Shown here: piece by piece, positions 43,492 through 51,886 of the stretch | Position numbering within the stretch: the first letter of the stretch is position 1 | Layout: the number at the start of each line of letters is the position of its first letter | From: Candidatus Kryptoniota bacterium | Lineage (GTDB): Bacteria > Bacteroidota > Ignavibacteria > Kryptoniales > JAKASW01 | Reading direction: 5' to 3' | Assembly: GCA_024641705.1 (NCBI GenBank) | Contig: JAHECO010000003.1 | Location: 1 to 64,000, forward strand | DNA: 64,000 nucleotides | The notes under the pieces: generated by a model | Told to the model about the DNA's origin: nothing | What the model saw: only the letters and a program-made list of their open reading frames with translations | The model's database searches: none | Program-made: the position numbers and the translations under genes

Positions 43492-43596
43492 CGGGGACGG
43501 TGTTCCCCCTCGCGAATCGACGGAACGAAGCGGGCCGCATGTGGCGTTGGGTACGTCGTACGGAATTTCCAATCAGCGCACCGGAGGATCACGAAG

Positions 43597-44070
43597 TTGG
43601 AGATCAAAAGATATTTGACGGAGACTTTCAGGTTTAACGACCGCATGAACAAGGCGGTTCTAGCCAGGATAAAGGAGCTCCCCGACAAGGCTGAGGCGGT
43701 AAGATTCTTCAGTCACCTTATAAACTCACAGTACAAATGGATGGCAAGGATCGTCCGCGATCCGAAGGCTCCGGAGATGGATTGGTGGGAGCCGGCGTAT
43801 CCGCTTGAGGAGCTCGAGGCGCGATGGGACGACAGCCTCCGGCTTTGGATAGATTATCTTGACGAGAGGACCGAGGATGAGATGTACGAAGAGAAACGGT
43901 TCGTGGGTTATGACGGCGGTGAATGGACGGCTCCTCTCAAAGACATCGCGCTCCAGCTGAACTATCATTCGATTCATCACCGCGCGCAGATACAAACCGT
44001 CATACGCAGCCAGGGATTCGAACCCGACTTCGTCGATTATATCGGAACGGTCTACAGAAAACTGAGCTGA
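43597..44070 (+). CDS. DinB-family protein
   Basis: 157 residues. The start is a TTG with GGAGGAT 8 bases upstream. A four-helix bundle of the DinB/YfiT type is visible: FFSHLINSQYKWMARI (first metal-binding region) and LQLNYHSIHHRAQIQTVIR (near 128-146) with the conserved H-x-x-x-H motif. Members bind a divalent metal; many are thiol transferases or have unknown roles. Followed by a nitrobindin-like gene 27 bases on, probably cotranscribed. Confidence 0.88.
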   Translation: MEIKRYLTETFRFNDRMNKAVLARIKELPDKAEAVRFFSHLINSQYKWMARIVRDPKAPEMDWWEPAYPLEELEARWDDSLRLWIDYLDERTEDEMYEEKRFVGYDGGEWTAPLKDIALQLNYHSIHHRAQIQTVIRSQGFEPDFVDYIGTVYRKLS

Positions 44071-44097
44071 CTAAAGCCTAAAAGAGCGGAGAACAGA

Positions 44098-44583
44098 ATG
44101 TTGATATCTATAGCGGACCTTGGCTTCATCATCGGAAAGTGGGAGGGGACGGGACTCGCGGAATACCCGACGATAGCGTCCGTCGATTACGACGAAGGAC
44201 TGGTTTTCACCAGGAACGACAAGGACTCGGTGATCCACTATGAGCAGCGGACCTGGATCAAGTCCTCGGATGAGAACAACGGACAGCCCGTTTTCTGGGA
44301 ATCGGGGTTCATCATAGAAAGGGGCGGGAACCTCTTCGAACTGGTGAGCGCTCAGAAAAGCGGGCGGGTGGAGATACTGAGAGGCAATGCGACCCAAGCC
44401 GACGGCGGAATCAAGATAGACTTCAACAGCGTATCGATCCTGAACGACGTCCGGCTGCTCAAGTCCGGAAGACACTTTCGCTTCCTCGAGAACGTGATCG
44501 ATTACGAGCTGGAGATGAGTACCACCGAGAATCCGGAATACGACCGGCACCTCCGGGCAAGGCTGAAGCGGCCTGGGCTGTAG
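44098..44583 (+). CDS. Nitrobindin-like heme-binding beta-barrel (FABP/DUF1794 family)
   Basis: 161 residues. The GxWxGxGxxxYP signature is present as GKWEGTGLAEYP (near 13-24), followed by YEQRTWIKS and FWESGFIIERGGNLFELVSAQ. The family's proximal heme histidine fits RHLRARLKRPG at the C-terminus. Nitrobindins bind ferric heme and can isomerise peroxynitrite. Cytoplasmic. Probably in an operon with the DinB-family gene. Confidence 0.85.
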   Translation: MLISIADLGFIIGKWEGTGLAEYPTIASVDYDEGLVFTRNDKDSVIHYEQRTWIKSSDENNGQPVFWESGFIIERGGNLFELVSAQKSGRVEILRGNATQADGGIKIDFNSVSILNDVRLLKSGRHFRFLENVIDYELEMSTTENPEYDRHLRARLKRPGL

Positions 44584-44819
44584 GACAATTTTCTGCCGGC
44601 GCACCGAAGCCGGTTGTGTTTGAAGATTGGGGAATCTAAATTATTGCCGTAAAGGGTAGAGATCAGGAATGCAGGGTTGACTACTCTGTAAAGGGTTGAT
44701 TAACAGCGCAGTAAGTCGGAGAACCAGATTGCTGACCAGATAGCGCCGTTGCACGTGTCGCGCGGCATTTCCAGATATAATGTCTTGTTTCGAACAAAAC
44801 ATTCGACGGGAGGTCTGCG

Positions 44820-45463
44820 ATGAAATCCATGTGTGGGGTAATCACGGTAGTTCTGACTATGTTCATGACCGGGTCTACTGCATCTGCGCAGGACCTTGTT
44901 CTCAAAGGAAGATCGGTTCTCGAGATTGATCTGAGGATGTGGGGCGGGTCGAGAGTGTCGAACACCATCGGCTTGTCGGGAATCCAAACGTCCGCGAACA
45001 TCAGTTCGTTTGTCGGAAGTGCCGTGTATTCGTACAGACTTCGCGAAGAGATGGCGGTCACGTTGAGCGTGGGCATGCTGTCCGCCGGGGCAAACGTCGG
45101 CGTGGGCTTGCTCGGCGCGAGCCAGGAGTCGGGGATGATAGTCCCTATCCTGATCGGCGCGAGATACTATGTTCCCTCGCCGGAAACCGGGGCCAGTGTC
45201 CGCCCGTTCCTTTCGCTCGGTGTCGGGACGTATATCGGGTTTGAAGAGAGCGCTCCGTTGGGCTCACGATTGTGCAGCAGGCGCACACCGAGTCTGCGTT
45301 CGGCGGGCGGATCGGAGCCGGTGTGGACTTCTACATCGGAAACCATTTCAAGTTCGTGGTGAACGCCGGCTACAATCTTATGACCGACTTCTCCCTCCCT
45401 GTCACCGGAAGGGACAACTTCAACGGCGGAGATTTCTCACTCGGGGCCGGCATCGCGTTCTGA
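44820..45463 (+). pseudogene. Outer-membrane beta-barrel protein gene with a frameshift
   Basis: The 5' frame encodes a signal peptide (MCGVITVVLTMFMTGSTASAQ) and beta-barrel strands up to GVGTYIGFEESAPLG. Near 45255-45270 the frame is lost; the continuation (TIVQQAHTESAFGGRIGAGVDFYIGNHFKF ... FSLGAGIAF, with terminal phenylalanine) lies in another frame to 45463. Restoring one base would give about 214 residues. It may be a true pseudogene or a sequencing error. A TATAAT lies at 44776; the remainder of the gap from 44584 shows little else. Confidence 0.75.
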
Positions 45464-45469
45464 CAACCG

Positions 45470-45868
45470 GTGAACCCCGCTGTGCCCGGAAAGGAATTGT
45501 ACGCGGAAATTATCGGGCGCTACGTCGAAGCCTACAACCGGCTCGACGTGGACGGCATGCTGCGGGATGCCGATGCAGCGATCGTCTTCGAGAATATCTC
45601 CAACGGAGAGGCTAACATGCGTACCGCGGGGATCGAAGAGCTCAGGAAGCAAGCGGAGGAATCAAAGCGCTACTTCGCCGAAAGGAGACAGGTGATTACC
45701 GGGATCAGGTTCGCCGAAGAGGAGGTGGAGGCCGAAATAGTATTCACCGGGCTCCTCGCCGCAGATTTCCCCGACGGTTTTAAGGCAGGTGACAAGGTCT
45801 GGCTGAGGGGGAAAACAATCTTCCGGTTCAAAGACGACAAGTTAATCGGGATAACGGATATCAGCTGA
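45470..45868 (+). CDS. SnoaL-like / NTF2-fold protein
   Basis: 132 residues from GTG, 6 bases after the beta-barrel frame. The NTF2-like fold is clear: YAEIIGRYVEAYNRLDVDGMLRDADAAIVFENISNGE, then helices and three strands (EVEAEIVFTGLLAADFPDGFKAGDKVWLRGKTIFRFKDDKLIGITD). The family includes small isomerases, cyclases and binding proteins; no specific activity can be assigned. Confidence 0.82.
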   Translation: MNPAVPGKELYAEIIGRYVEAYNRLDVDGMLRDADAAIVFENISNGEANMRTAGIEELRKQAEESKRYFAERRQVITGIRFAEEEVEAEIVFTGLLAADFPDGFKAGDKVWLRGKTIFRFKDDKLIGITDIS

Positions 45869-45940
45869 GAAAAGCGAAGCAGCGAGCGAAGACGGATATT
45901 GACGGGACAGTAAGAGCGGGAACTTAGCGCTCCCTTTCGT

Positions 45941-46921
45941 TTACGTCATCTCCAGCACGCGGCCGAAGATGACGTCGAACGTAAAGCTCTTCGCGCCGAT
46001 GCGGGATTCTATGAACTCGGCAACCTTCTGGAGGCGCGCCGGTATCGACATGATCTTGTCCTGGGCTTTTCTCCCGATGTCGTTCAACTGTGTGAGCAAC
46101 CCGATGTTCCACGAGCTGATGAGCTGCTCCACGATCTTCTGGTAGTCTCTGGGGCCGTATATTCCCGAGCGCCTTACCACGTCGGCGTATTCGTTGAAGT
46201 TCGCCATCGAGATCCCGGGCATATCGATGCTCGGCATTACGCCGGCCGCCGATTCGAGTGCCGCATTCGGATCGCGGGCGATGATCTCCTTGAACACGTT
46301 GAGATAGAACGCGTAGTGCCGCGACTCGTCCTGGGCAATCTTCTGCGTGATGGCGTAGAGCAGCGGTTCGCTGTCGGCGACAAGCTTTCCGGTGTTGAGG
46401 TGTGATACCGCGGTCGCCTTCTCCTGCGCGCTCGTGTAAACGAACACTTTATAGGGATCGCCGCTCCATGCGGGGTAAAAGCCCGACCTGATGTAATCGA
46501 ACTGAAGCCTGTCGAGGACCGAGAAGTTCATGAGGCGCGAATCGCGGATGTAGTCGCGCAGTATATTCCCGTGTCTGTCCTCTTCTGCAGTCCAGAGCCC
46601 GTTCCATTCAGTCCAGTGCGGGCCGTCTCCGAGGTTGAGCGCTATGAGCCTGTGAAAATGCGGGAGCCCCTCCTCGGTGAGGGTGTTCAATGCGATTGCG
46701 ACTCTCGCGTTATCGGAAACGCCTTCAGCGCGCCGGCGAAGCTCGGCAAGTTCTTTTTCGTTATTGGTTTCCTGGTCGGCAGGGAGGAATTCTGAGGGGA
46801 ACCACAGCTCGCGCTTCGATTCATGGCGTGAAATCATCTCGCGCACGGGATTCTCGAGATCGCGCAGGACCTCGTACTTTTCCCGCAGGCACCCGTTTAT
46901 CGGCATAGGCTCTTCTTGCAT
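45941..46921 (-). CDS. Acyl-ACP desaturase (ferritin-like di-iron)
   Basis: 326 residues from the ATG at 46921 (a frame to 47026 adds an unlikely 35-residue start; an ATG at 46906 is also possible). Di-iron ligands are visible: a glutamate in LNTLTEEGLPHFHRL (near 80-94), EEDRH near 111-115, and DESRH near 199-203, spaced as in plant and actinobacterial stearoyl-ACP desaturases. It would put a cis double bond in acyl-ACP with oxygen and reduced ferredoxin. A single gene on the minus strand. Confidence 0.9.
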   Translation of the reverse strand: MQEEPMPINGCLREKYEVLRDLENPVREMISRHESKRELWFPSEFLPADQETNNEKELAELRRRAEGVSDNARVAIALNTLTEEGLPHFHRLIALNLGDGPHWTEWNGLWTAEEDRHGNILRDYIRDSRLMNFSVLDRLQFDYIRSGFYPAWSGDPYKVFVYTSAQEKATAVSHLNTGKLVADSEPLLYAITQKIAQDESRHYAFYLNVFKEIIARDPNAALESAAGVMPSIDMPGISMANFNEYADVVRRSGIYGPRDYQKIVEQLISSWNIGLLTQLNDIGRKAQDKIMSIPARLQKVAEFIESRIGAKSFTFDVIFGRVLEMT

Positions 46922-47108
46922 CTCGTCTCTCTGTTTAGACTTCGGGAAATTCAGCCGTGTGCGTGTGTTACTGCAGCCAGTAGGGCTCAACTGCTTCATA
47001 TTATGACACTGGTGCGCCACATACAAGAAGTGAGGGGTGTTTGTTTTTTAGAGGAGTTGCAGGTAGCTTCAAGAAAGGCTCAAAACGCAAGACACTGCGG
47101 GTTTAACT

Positions 47109-47465
47109 ATGATGAAGATCAATATCGCAGACAAGTTCGGGCTCTTCAGCGATTACTGGAGTCCGAAGATAGTAGGAGAGATAAACGACTCCTACGTCAA
47201 GCTCGTGAAGCTGAAAGGCGAATTCGTATGGCATTCGCACGAGAATGAAGACGAAATGTTTCTCGTCGTGAAGGGGAGACTCCTAATCAAACTCCGGGAC
47301 GGAGATATACGCATCGGCGAGGGGGAGTTCTTCATCGTCCCGAAAGGGGTCGAACACATGCCCGTTGCGGACGACGAAGTGCATGTTCTCCTTCTCGAGC
47401 CTAAGACGACACTTAACACCGGCAACGTGAGGAACGAGAGAACCGTGGAGGCGGAGTGGATATGA
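47109..47465 (+). CDS. Cupin-domain protein
   Basis: 118 residues, a single cupin barrel: VWHSHENEDEMFLVVKGRLLI (near 40-60) is the first cupin motif with two histidines and a glutamate, and GVEHMPVADDEVHVLLLEP (near 79-97) the second. A metal site is therefore likely; the reaction is unknown. Seventy-two bases of its 3' end recur at 48187-48258 beyond the HicBA module. Confidence 0.88.
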   Translation: MMKINIADKFGLFSDYWSPKIVGEINDSYVKLVKLKGEFVWHSHENEDEMFLVVKGRLLIKLRDGDIRIGEGEFFIVPKGVEHMPVADDEVHVLLLEPKTTLNTGNVRNERTVEAEWI

Positions 47466-47614
47466 AACTTCCCTTTGGATGAGTGCCCCTTGGTCCTGGG
47501 CCGTCAATAGTGCACAGGTCTGTCTGCAATCTGGAAACGAACCTTCCGGCGGGGTTGGTTCATGGGGAATGATTTCTTGCTATATTACGGGTAGCCAAAA
47601 AGGAGGAGACCGCC

Positions 47615-47869
47615 TTGAAATCATATATCTTCAAACTAGAGATCGAAGAAGATAAGTTCGAAAACGGTGACAAGGCTTATCATGCTTCTTGTCCTGCGCT
47701 GAAAGGCTGTCATACTTGGGGACACACGTACGAAGAGGCGCTTGCTAACATACAGGAGGCGGTGGAACTATACATTGCGGATTTAAAGGAAGCCCGGGAG
47801 CCGATACCTTCAGACCCGAGTAGCGGTGTTTTGGAGTGGCCCACCCCATCAATTGCAGTTAATGTATGA
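47615..47869 (+). CDS. hicB: HicB-family antitoxin, short form
   Basis: 84 residues from TTG, with AAGGAGGAG at 47600-47608. The HicB partial RNase H-like fold is clear: YHASCPALKGCHTWGHTYEEALANIQEAVELYI. The usual C-terminal DNA-binding helix domain is absent. The stop overlaps the hicA ATG by 4 bases. It should neutralise HicA by direct binding. A TATATT -10-like box lies at 47581. Confidence 0.9.
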   Translation: MKSYIFKLEIEEDKFENGDKAYHASCPALKGCHTWGHTYEEALANIQEAVELYIADLKEAREPIPSDPSSGVLEWPTPSIAVNV

Positions 47870-48105
47870 CATTCGTGCCGCGCGGAATCACAGCTCGTCA
47901 GTTGATCAGGGCGTTACACGATGACGGGTTTGTCTTCAAGCGGACTCGCGGCAGTCACCATGTTTACGGACATCCTGATGGTCGCAGGGTGGTTGTTGCT
48001 TATCACCAATTGAGCGATACATTTCCGATCGGCACTCTCACCGGTATGATCGATGATATCGGATGGACGGAAAGCGACTTGAGACGATTGAAGTTGTTGG
48101 TATAG
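47866..48105 (+). CDS. hicA: HicA-family toxin
   Basis: 79 residues. The double-stranded-RNA-binding-like fold of HicA is clear: RGITARQLIRALHDDGFVFKRTRGSHHVYGHPDGRRVVVAYH, with the catalytic histidine in the GSHH motif (residue 31 or 32), and PIGTLTGMIDDIGWTESDL at the C-terminus. HicA is an mRNA interferase. The gene order here is antitoxin first. The C-terminus is complete. Confidence 0.93.
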   Translation: MTFVPRGITARQLIRALHDDGFVFKRTRGSHHVYGHPDGRRVVVAYHQLSDTFPIGTLTGMIDDIGWTESDLRRLKLLV

Positions 48106-48186
48106 GACGGGGTTGCGCAACCGTTCTTTTCCATGTGAAGCGTGTCCATATGCACCAAGCTTACACTAGAAGACAAAATCTCCCGA

Positions 48187-48258
48187 CTCGAGCCTAAGAC
48201 GACGCTTAACACAGGCAACGTGAGGAACGAGAGGACAGTGGAAGCGGAGTGGATATGA
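48187..48258 (+). pseudogene. 3' fragment of a second cupin gene
   Basis: These 72 bases match the last 72 of the cupin gene at 47394-47465 with five differences, all at third codon positions. They encode the same last 23 residues (LEPKTTLNTG ... VEAEWI) and the stop. No other part of a cupin gene is present. Confidence 0.85.
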
Positions 48259-48937
48259 GGGCCGCAGGCCCATGATGGTTGCGCTTTGGCAGGAGAAGGG
48301 ATGGATTTGTAAAAAATGGGCGGCGTGCAGGGAGAAGATGCAACAGCGAAATATTAAGTTTGCTTTCGTACTATACTTCTCCTGAAACCAGATCAGGGGC
48401 GGCACAGAAAGCGAAGCACAGAATTGCAGTATTCATGCATCATTCGCTGCACTAGAGTGTCCGAACATTGTACTGTGCTCCTTGAAAAGACAGGGGAATT
48501 AGGTCGATTGGTACCGATGCTATTTCCTCTTTTTGGTCCATCGTGCCGGGAAGCACGCCCGCGGATGGCAATCTCATCTGCCATCTGCAAAGAAAGGATG
48601 AGCAATCATGAAATTGCAAATCCGAATAGATCTTGAGATTTCGATCGGGCAGCTGAATAAGCTGATCGACAAGCTCAAGAATCTGTTCCAGTGATGGTCG
48701 CAAGGGGGCGGGCGGCCACAAGTTCGCCCGCTCCGATTTACCTCCTGGGACAGTACAAACTTATTAAAGGACAATGTGGCGTGAACGAATACGTGGTAGC
48801 AAGCAAAAACTCAAATAAGGATCTATTCCGGTATTTTCAATGTTTAGCGACTTTTATAGCCAGTTCGATGACTTTTCTCCTGCACACGATATGTCGCATT
48901 TTCTTTGAATTCAGTCAGATAGAAAGGGAGGAATTCA
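48259..48937. other. Intergenic region, AT-rich
   Basis: No recognisable gene except the 28-residue frame listed next. AAAGGAGGAATTC at its end is the ribosome site of the kinase gene. Confidence 0.5.
48608..48694 (+). CDS. Possible 28-residue peptide
   Basis: A short frame starting MKLQIRIDLEISIGQL with AAAGGA 10 bases upstream. It would form one amphipathic helix (NKLIDKLKNLFQ). Nothing else supports expression. Confidence 0.25.
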   Translation: MKLQIRIDLEISIGQLNKLIDKLKNLFQ

Positions 48938-50670
48938 ATGTATTGTGTCCAATGTGGTACGAGGAATGAGGAACAGTACAAGTTCTGCGTTCACTGCGGC
49001 GCGAAACTGGTACAACCCATTGTTCCAGTTCCAACTGCCATCTCGGGAATCACGAACTGGAAAATTGGCGATAAAATAGAGGGACGTTATGAGATCTACA
49101 ATATAAAGAAAGGCGGGATGGGGGTTGTGTTTCTCTGTTATGACCATGAGGAAAGAATTCCTGTAGCCATCAAGACCCTGCAAGATCAGTTTTCTACAAA
49201 TAAGGATGACATAGACCGATTCACTTGGGAAGCCGAGACATGGGTAAGGCTTGAAAAACATAAGAATATCGTGAGAGCATTTTATGTTAAGAACATTTCA
49301 CAGAGACCCTATATCTTCCTGGAGTTTGTTGCAGGGCATAAGCTGTACGGATCAGACTTGAGTGGATGGATATGGATGAATGGGCTTGATCTAGAGTTGA
49401 CACTCTCATTTGCCATTCAGTTCTGCTTAGGTATGGAGCATGCGGAAAAGAAGTTCAAAGAGATGGGCAGACCTTTTGTCCACAGAGACATCAAGCCGAG
49501 CAACATCATGATTACACAGGATAAGACCGTCAAAGTGACGGACCTTGGCCTGGTGAAGGCATTCGCGGGATTAAAAGGGGACGTGGTCATAGGTAAAAAT
49601 AAAGATGAAGTTACGGGAGCAGAAAGATATGGACTTTCCAAAGTGGGTTCTGTTTGCGGCACTCCGCCGTATATGTCTCCAGAACAATGGTTAAATTCGG
49701 AAAGCGTTGACACTCGGTCTGATATTTATTCATTTGGGTGCGTACTATATGAAATGCTTACGGGTCAGCCTCCGTTTATTTGTACAACTTCTGATGATTT
49801 CATGTCCCAGCATTTAAAGACTAAACCTGGACCACCGAGAAAGCTCGCGTCTGCTGTTCCAAAGAGATTAAGTTTGTTAACAATGAAATGCCTCGAAAAA
49901 GATCCGGCGAAAAGACATCAGGACTTTAGAATTTTGAGAGAGGAACTGTCGGAGATATATTTACGACAGACCGGCAAAAGAACTAAGACTGATGAGAGCC
50001 CACAGGAATTAGAGGAATCCGATTACATCAATAAGGGGTACTCCTTAGATAACCTTGGCAGACCGCGGGAAGCAATAGTTTCCTATGACATGGCGCTCCA
50101 GATAAACCCGATGTCTGCTGTGGCATGGAATGACAAGGGTGTCGCTCTGGGTAATCTTGGTGGGCAAGAAAGAGCGATAGATTGCTACGACAAAGCCTTG
50201 GAGGCAAATCCGAGGTATGCGGAGGCTTGGTACAACAAAGGCAATTCTTTGAATGACATTGGGAGGCACGAAGAGGCAACAGGTTGCTATGACAGCGCGC
50301 TAAAGCTCAATCCAAGATTAATCGACGCATGGAATAACAAAGGCGTTGCCTTGAGTAATCTAGCAGGCGAGTTGATGCGATAATTTGCTACGAAAAGGTG
50401 TTGGAGATAATCCCAACAGATGCTGAAGCATGGTACAACAAAGGTTGCAATTTACAAGACCTTGATAGGCGGGATGAAGCGATAAATTGTTACAACAAAG
50501 CATTAGAGATAAATCCAGGATTTGCACGAGCGTGGTATAGAAAGGGCAGTTGTCTCCACGGACGCCAGGAGCGGATAGATGCTTTAAAGAATTTTATCAA
50601 ATGTGCCTCACCTGAATTTGCTGACGAACTGGAGAGAGCGAAAAAAGCTATTAGCTTATTGGGAGGTTAA
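48938..50670 (+). pseudogene. Zinc-ribbon / Ser-Thr kinase / TPR protein gene with a frameshift
   Basis: The first frame (to 50383) encodes a zinc ribbon (CVQCGTRNEEQYKFCVHCG), a Hanks-type kinase domain (about 42-335; glycine loop KKGGMGVVF, VAIKTL, HRDIKPSN, DLGLVK, APE-like MSPEQW) and TPR units from about 355. Near 50365-50371 the frame changes; VDAIICYEKVLEIIPTDAEAWYNKGCNLQDL continues the TPRs in another frame to 50670. Restored length would be about 577 residues. No slippery run is present, so this is probably mutation (or sequence error). The kinase itself is intact and a truncated protein could still be made. AAAGGAGGA precedes the ATG. Confidence 0.85.
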
Positions 50671-50754
50671 TAGTGACGGGAATATTTCCATTTTGTTGCC
50701 TCACGAGTCTGACAATTGGAGTTTTATTAGAAATGTGTATAGGATGATTGCAGG

Positions 50755-51453
50755 ATGGTCACCTTAAGGGATTCTCTCTTAAAAATACCGCATCGCCAAT
50801 GGGAAGAGATGGACAGAAATTCAGAGCTTGTGAGTTCTCGTTTGATCAACAGGACTTGGTGGAATAACAAATACTATTCGCGTAATTATGAGAATGAGGA
50901 TGGGAGTGAAGGATGCGTTGAACATATTGATGAAGAAGGTCATCGAGAGGTACCATATGAACGCGAATTATTCTGGCCCACCGATGGTAGGTTTGGTCTT
51001 GGTGATAAACCCGTTGCTTATTTCTCAAATGATTTCGGTGTTAATTGTTGCGAGACGATTGAGCAATATCGTCGGAGGGAAATGGCTTGGGAAGATCTGA
51101 AGGTCTATTTAAGCGGTCGCATCGATCCTACCCCTGGCTTGATAGGGTATCCAATTTGTGTGAAGCTGAGCCCAAAGATAAAGATCTTTGACCTCACGGA
51201 TGTATCCTTGCCTTTTTTCGAGTCACTGGCATCTTTGAGTGGATGGTCGTCACGAGAGTCCTTTCTAGAAGAGGTCATTCACTCGAGAGACAAATCGGTT
51301 TATCCCTTAACTCAGGAAATCTCAATGGCAATCTATCGTCGCGGATTTGATGGCATAGCTTATACTTCTGTCCGTGCACCATTTGACGTAAATATGCCAA
51401 GTAGAAACATAGTCGTCTTTAGCAGGAATGTTGTATTAAGGGGGCATTGTTGA
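50755..51453 (+). CDS. RES-domain-like protein (possible NAD-acting toxin)
   Basis: 232 residues, no signal peptide. KPVAYFSNDFGVNCCETIEQYRR (near 83-105) resembles the RES strand-helix with tyrosine and glutamate, and YPLTQEISMAIYRRGFDGIAYTSVRAP (near 183-209) the conserved C-terminal part. RES toxins break down NAD+ and are usually paired with a Xre-type antitoxin. No such antitoxin is adjacent here, so a toxin role is not assured. The AT-rich composition is like the kinase gene upstream. Confidence 0.65.
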   Translation: MVTLRDSLLKIPHRQWEEMDRNSELVSSRLINRTWWNNKYYSRNYENEDGSEGCVEHIDEEGHREVPYERELFWPTDGRFGLGDKPVAYFSNDFGVNCCETIEQYRRREMAWEDLKVYLSGRIDPTPGLIGYPICVKLSPKIKIFDLTDVSLPFFESLASLSGWSSRESFLEEVIHSRDKSVYPLTQEISMAIYRRGFDGIAYTSVRAPFDVNMPSRNIVVFSRNVVLRGHC

Positions 51454-51459
51454 TCAGGC

Positions 51460-51582
51460 TGATGGATTTCCAGACATGCGGCTTATTGCAAGTGACGAGT
51501 GGCGTCCACTGTTTCTTTGTGCTCTTGTCCTGTACCACGGTAGCCCCTAACATCTTCAGAATCTATCCGTCGTCCGATGCAT
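51460..51582 (-). pseudogene. Remnant of a RelE-like toxin gene
   Basis: Directly after the antitoxin stop an ATG starts MHRTTDRF, then a TGA where tryptophan is usual, one more in-frame stop two codons later, and GLP. The first codons fit the RelE-like toxins that follow this antitoxin type; the rest is not alignable. Low certainty. Confidence 0.35.
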
Positions 51583-51784
51583 CTACAATTTCCCGAGTCT
51601 CCCCTCTTTCTTCTCCTCACGTACTTCTTTGACGAGAAAATCCAGCCTGCCGGCTTCAGAGTCTTTCTCAATTTGTCTGTCCCACCTGGCACAATCTCTT
51701 TCGGTGAACCACTGTCTAAGCTCGGCATAACTCGCCCTTGTCGAGAGACTCGATAGCTCTCTCAATTTCCACCACCTTTGACAT
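51583..51784 (-). pseudogene. Frameshifted antitoxin gene of a type II TA pair
   Basis: AGGAGG is followed by an ATG at 51784 and SKVVEIERAIESLDKGE; the frame then shifts and continues YAELRQWFTERDCARWDRQIEKDSEAGRLDFLVKEVREEKKEGRLGKL to the stop at 51583. This two-part reading matches small antitoxins that precede RelE-like toxins. The frameshift lies near 51735. The remaining bases up to 51886 hold nothing else. Confidence 0.65.
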
Positions 51785-51886
51785 CTGCTCCTCCTTTCGG
51801 TTGTCAAAATAACTTGGACCGAGGTCAGTTTCAACGCCGCTGCATCGGCTATGCGGTAATTTGCCGGTGGCATCTTAACTTTCACC

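Noticed and set aside
50355-50400. Programmed frameshift in the kinase/TPR gene
   Set aside because: There is no slippery heptamer or following stem; mutation or sequence error is simpler.
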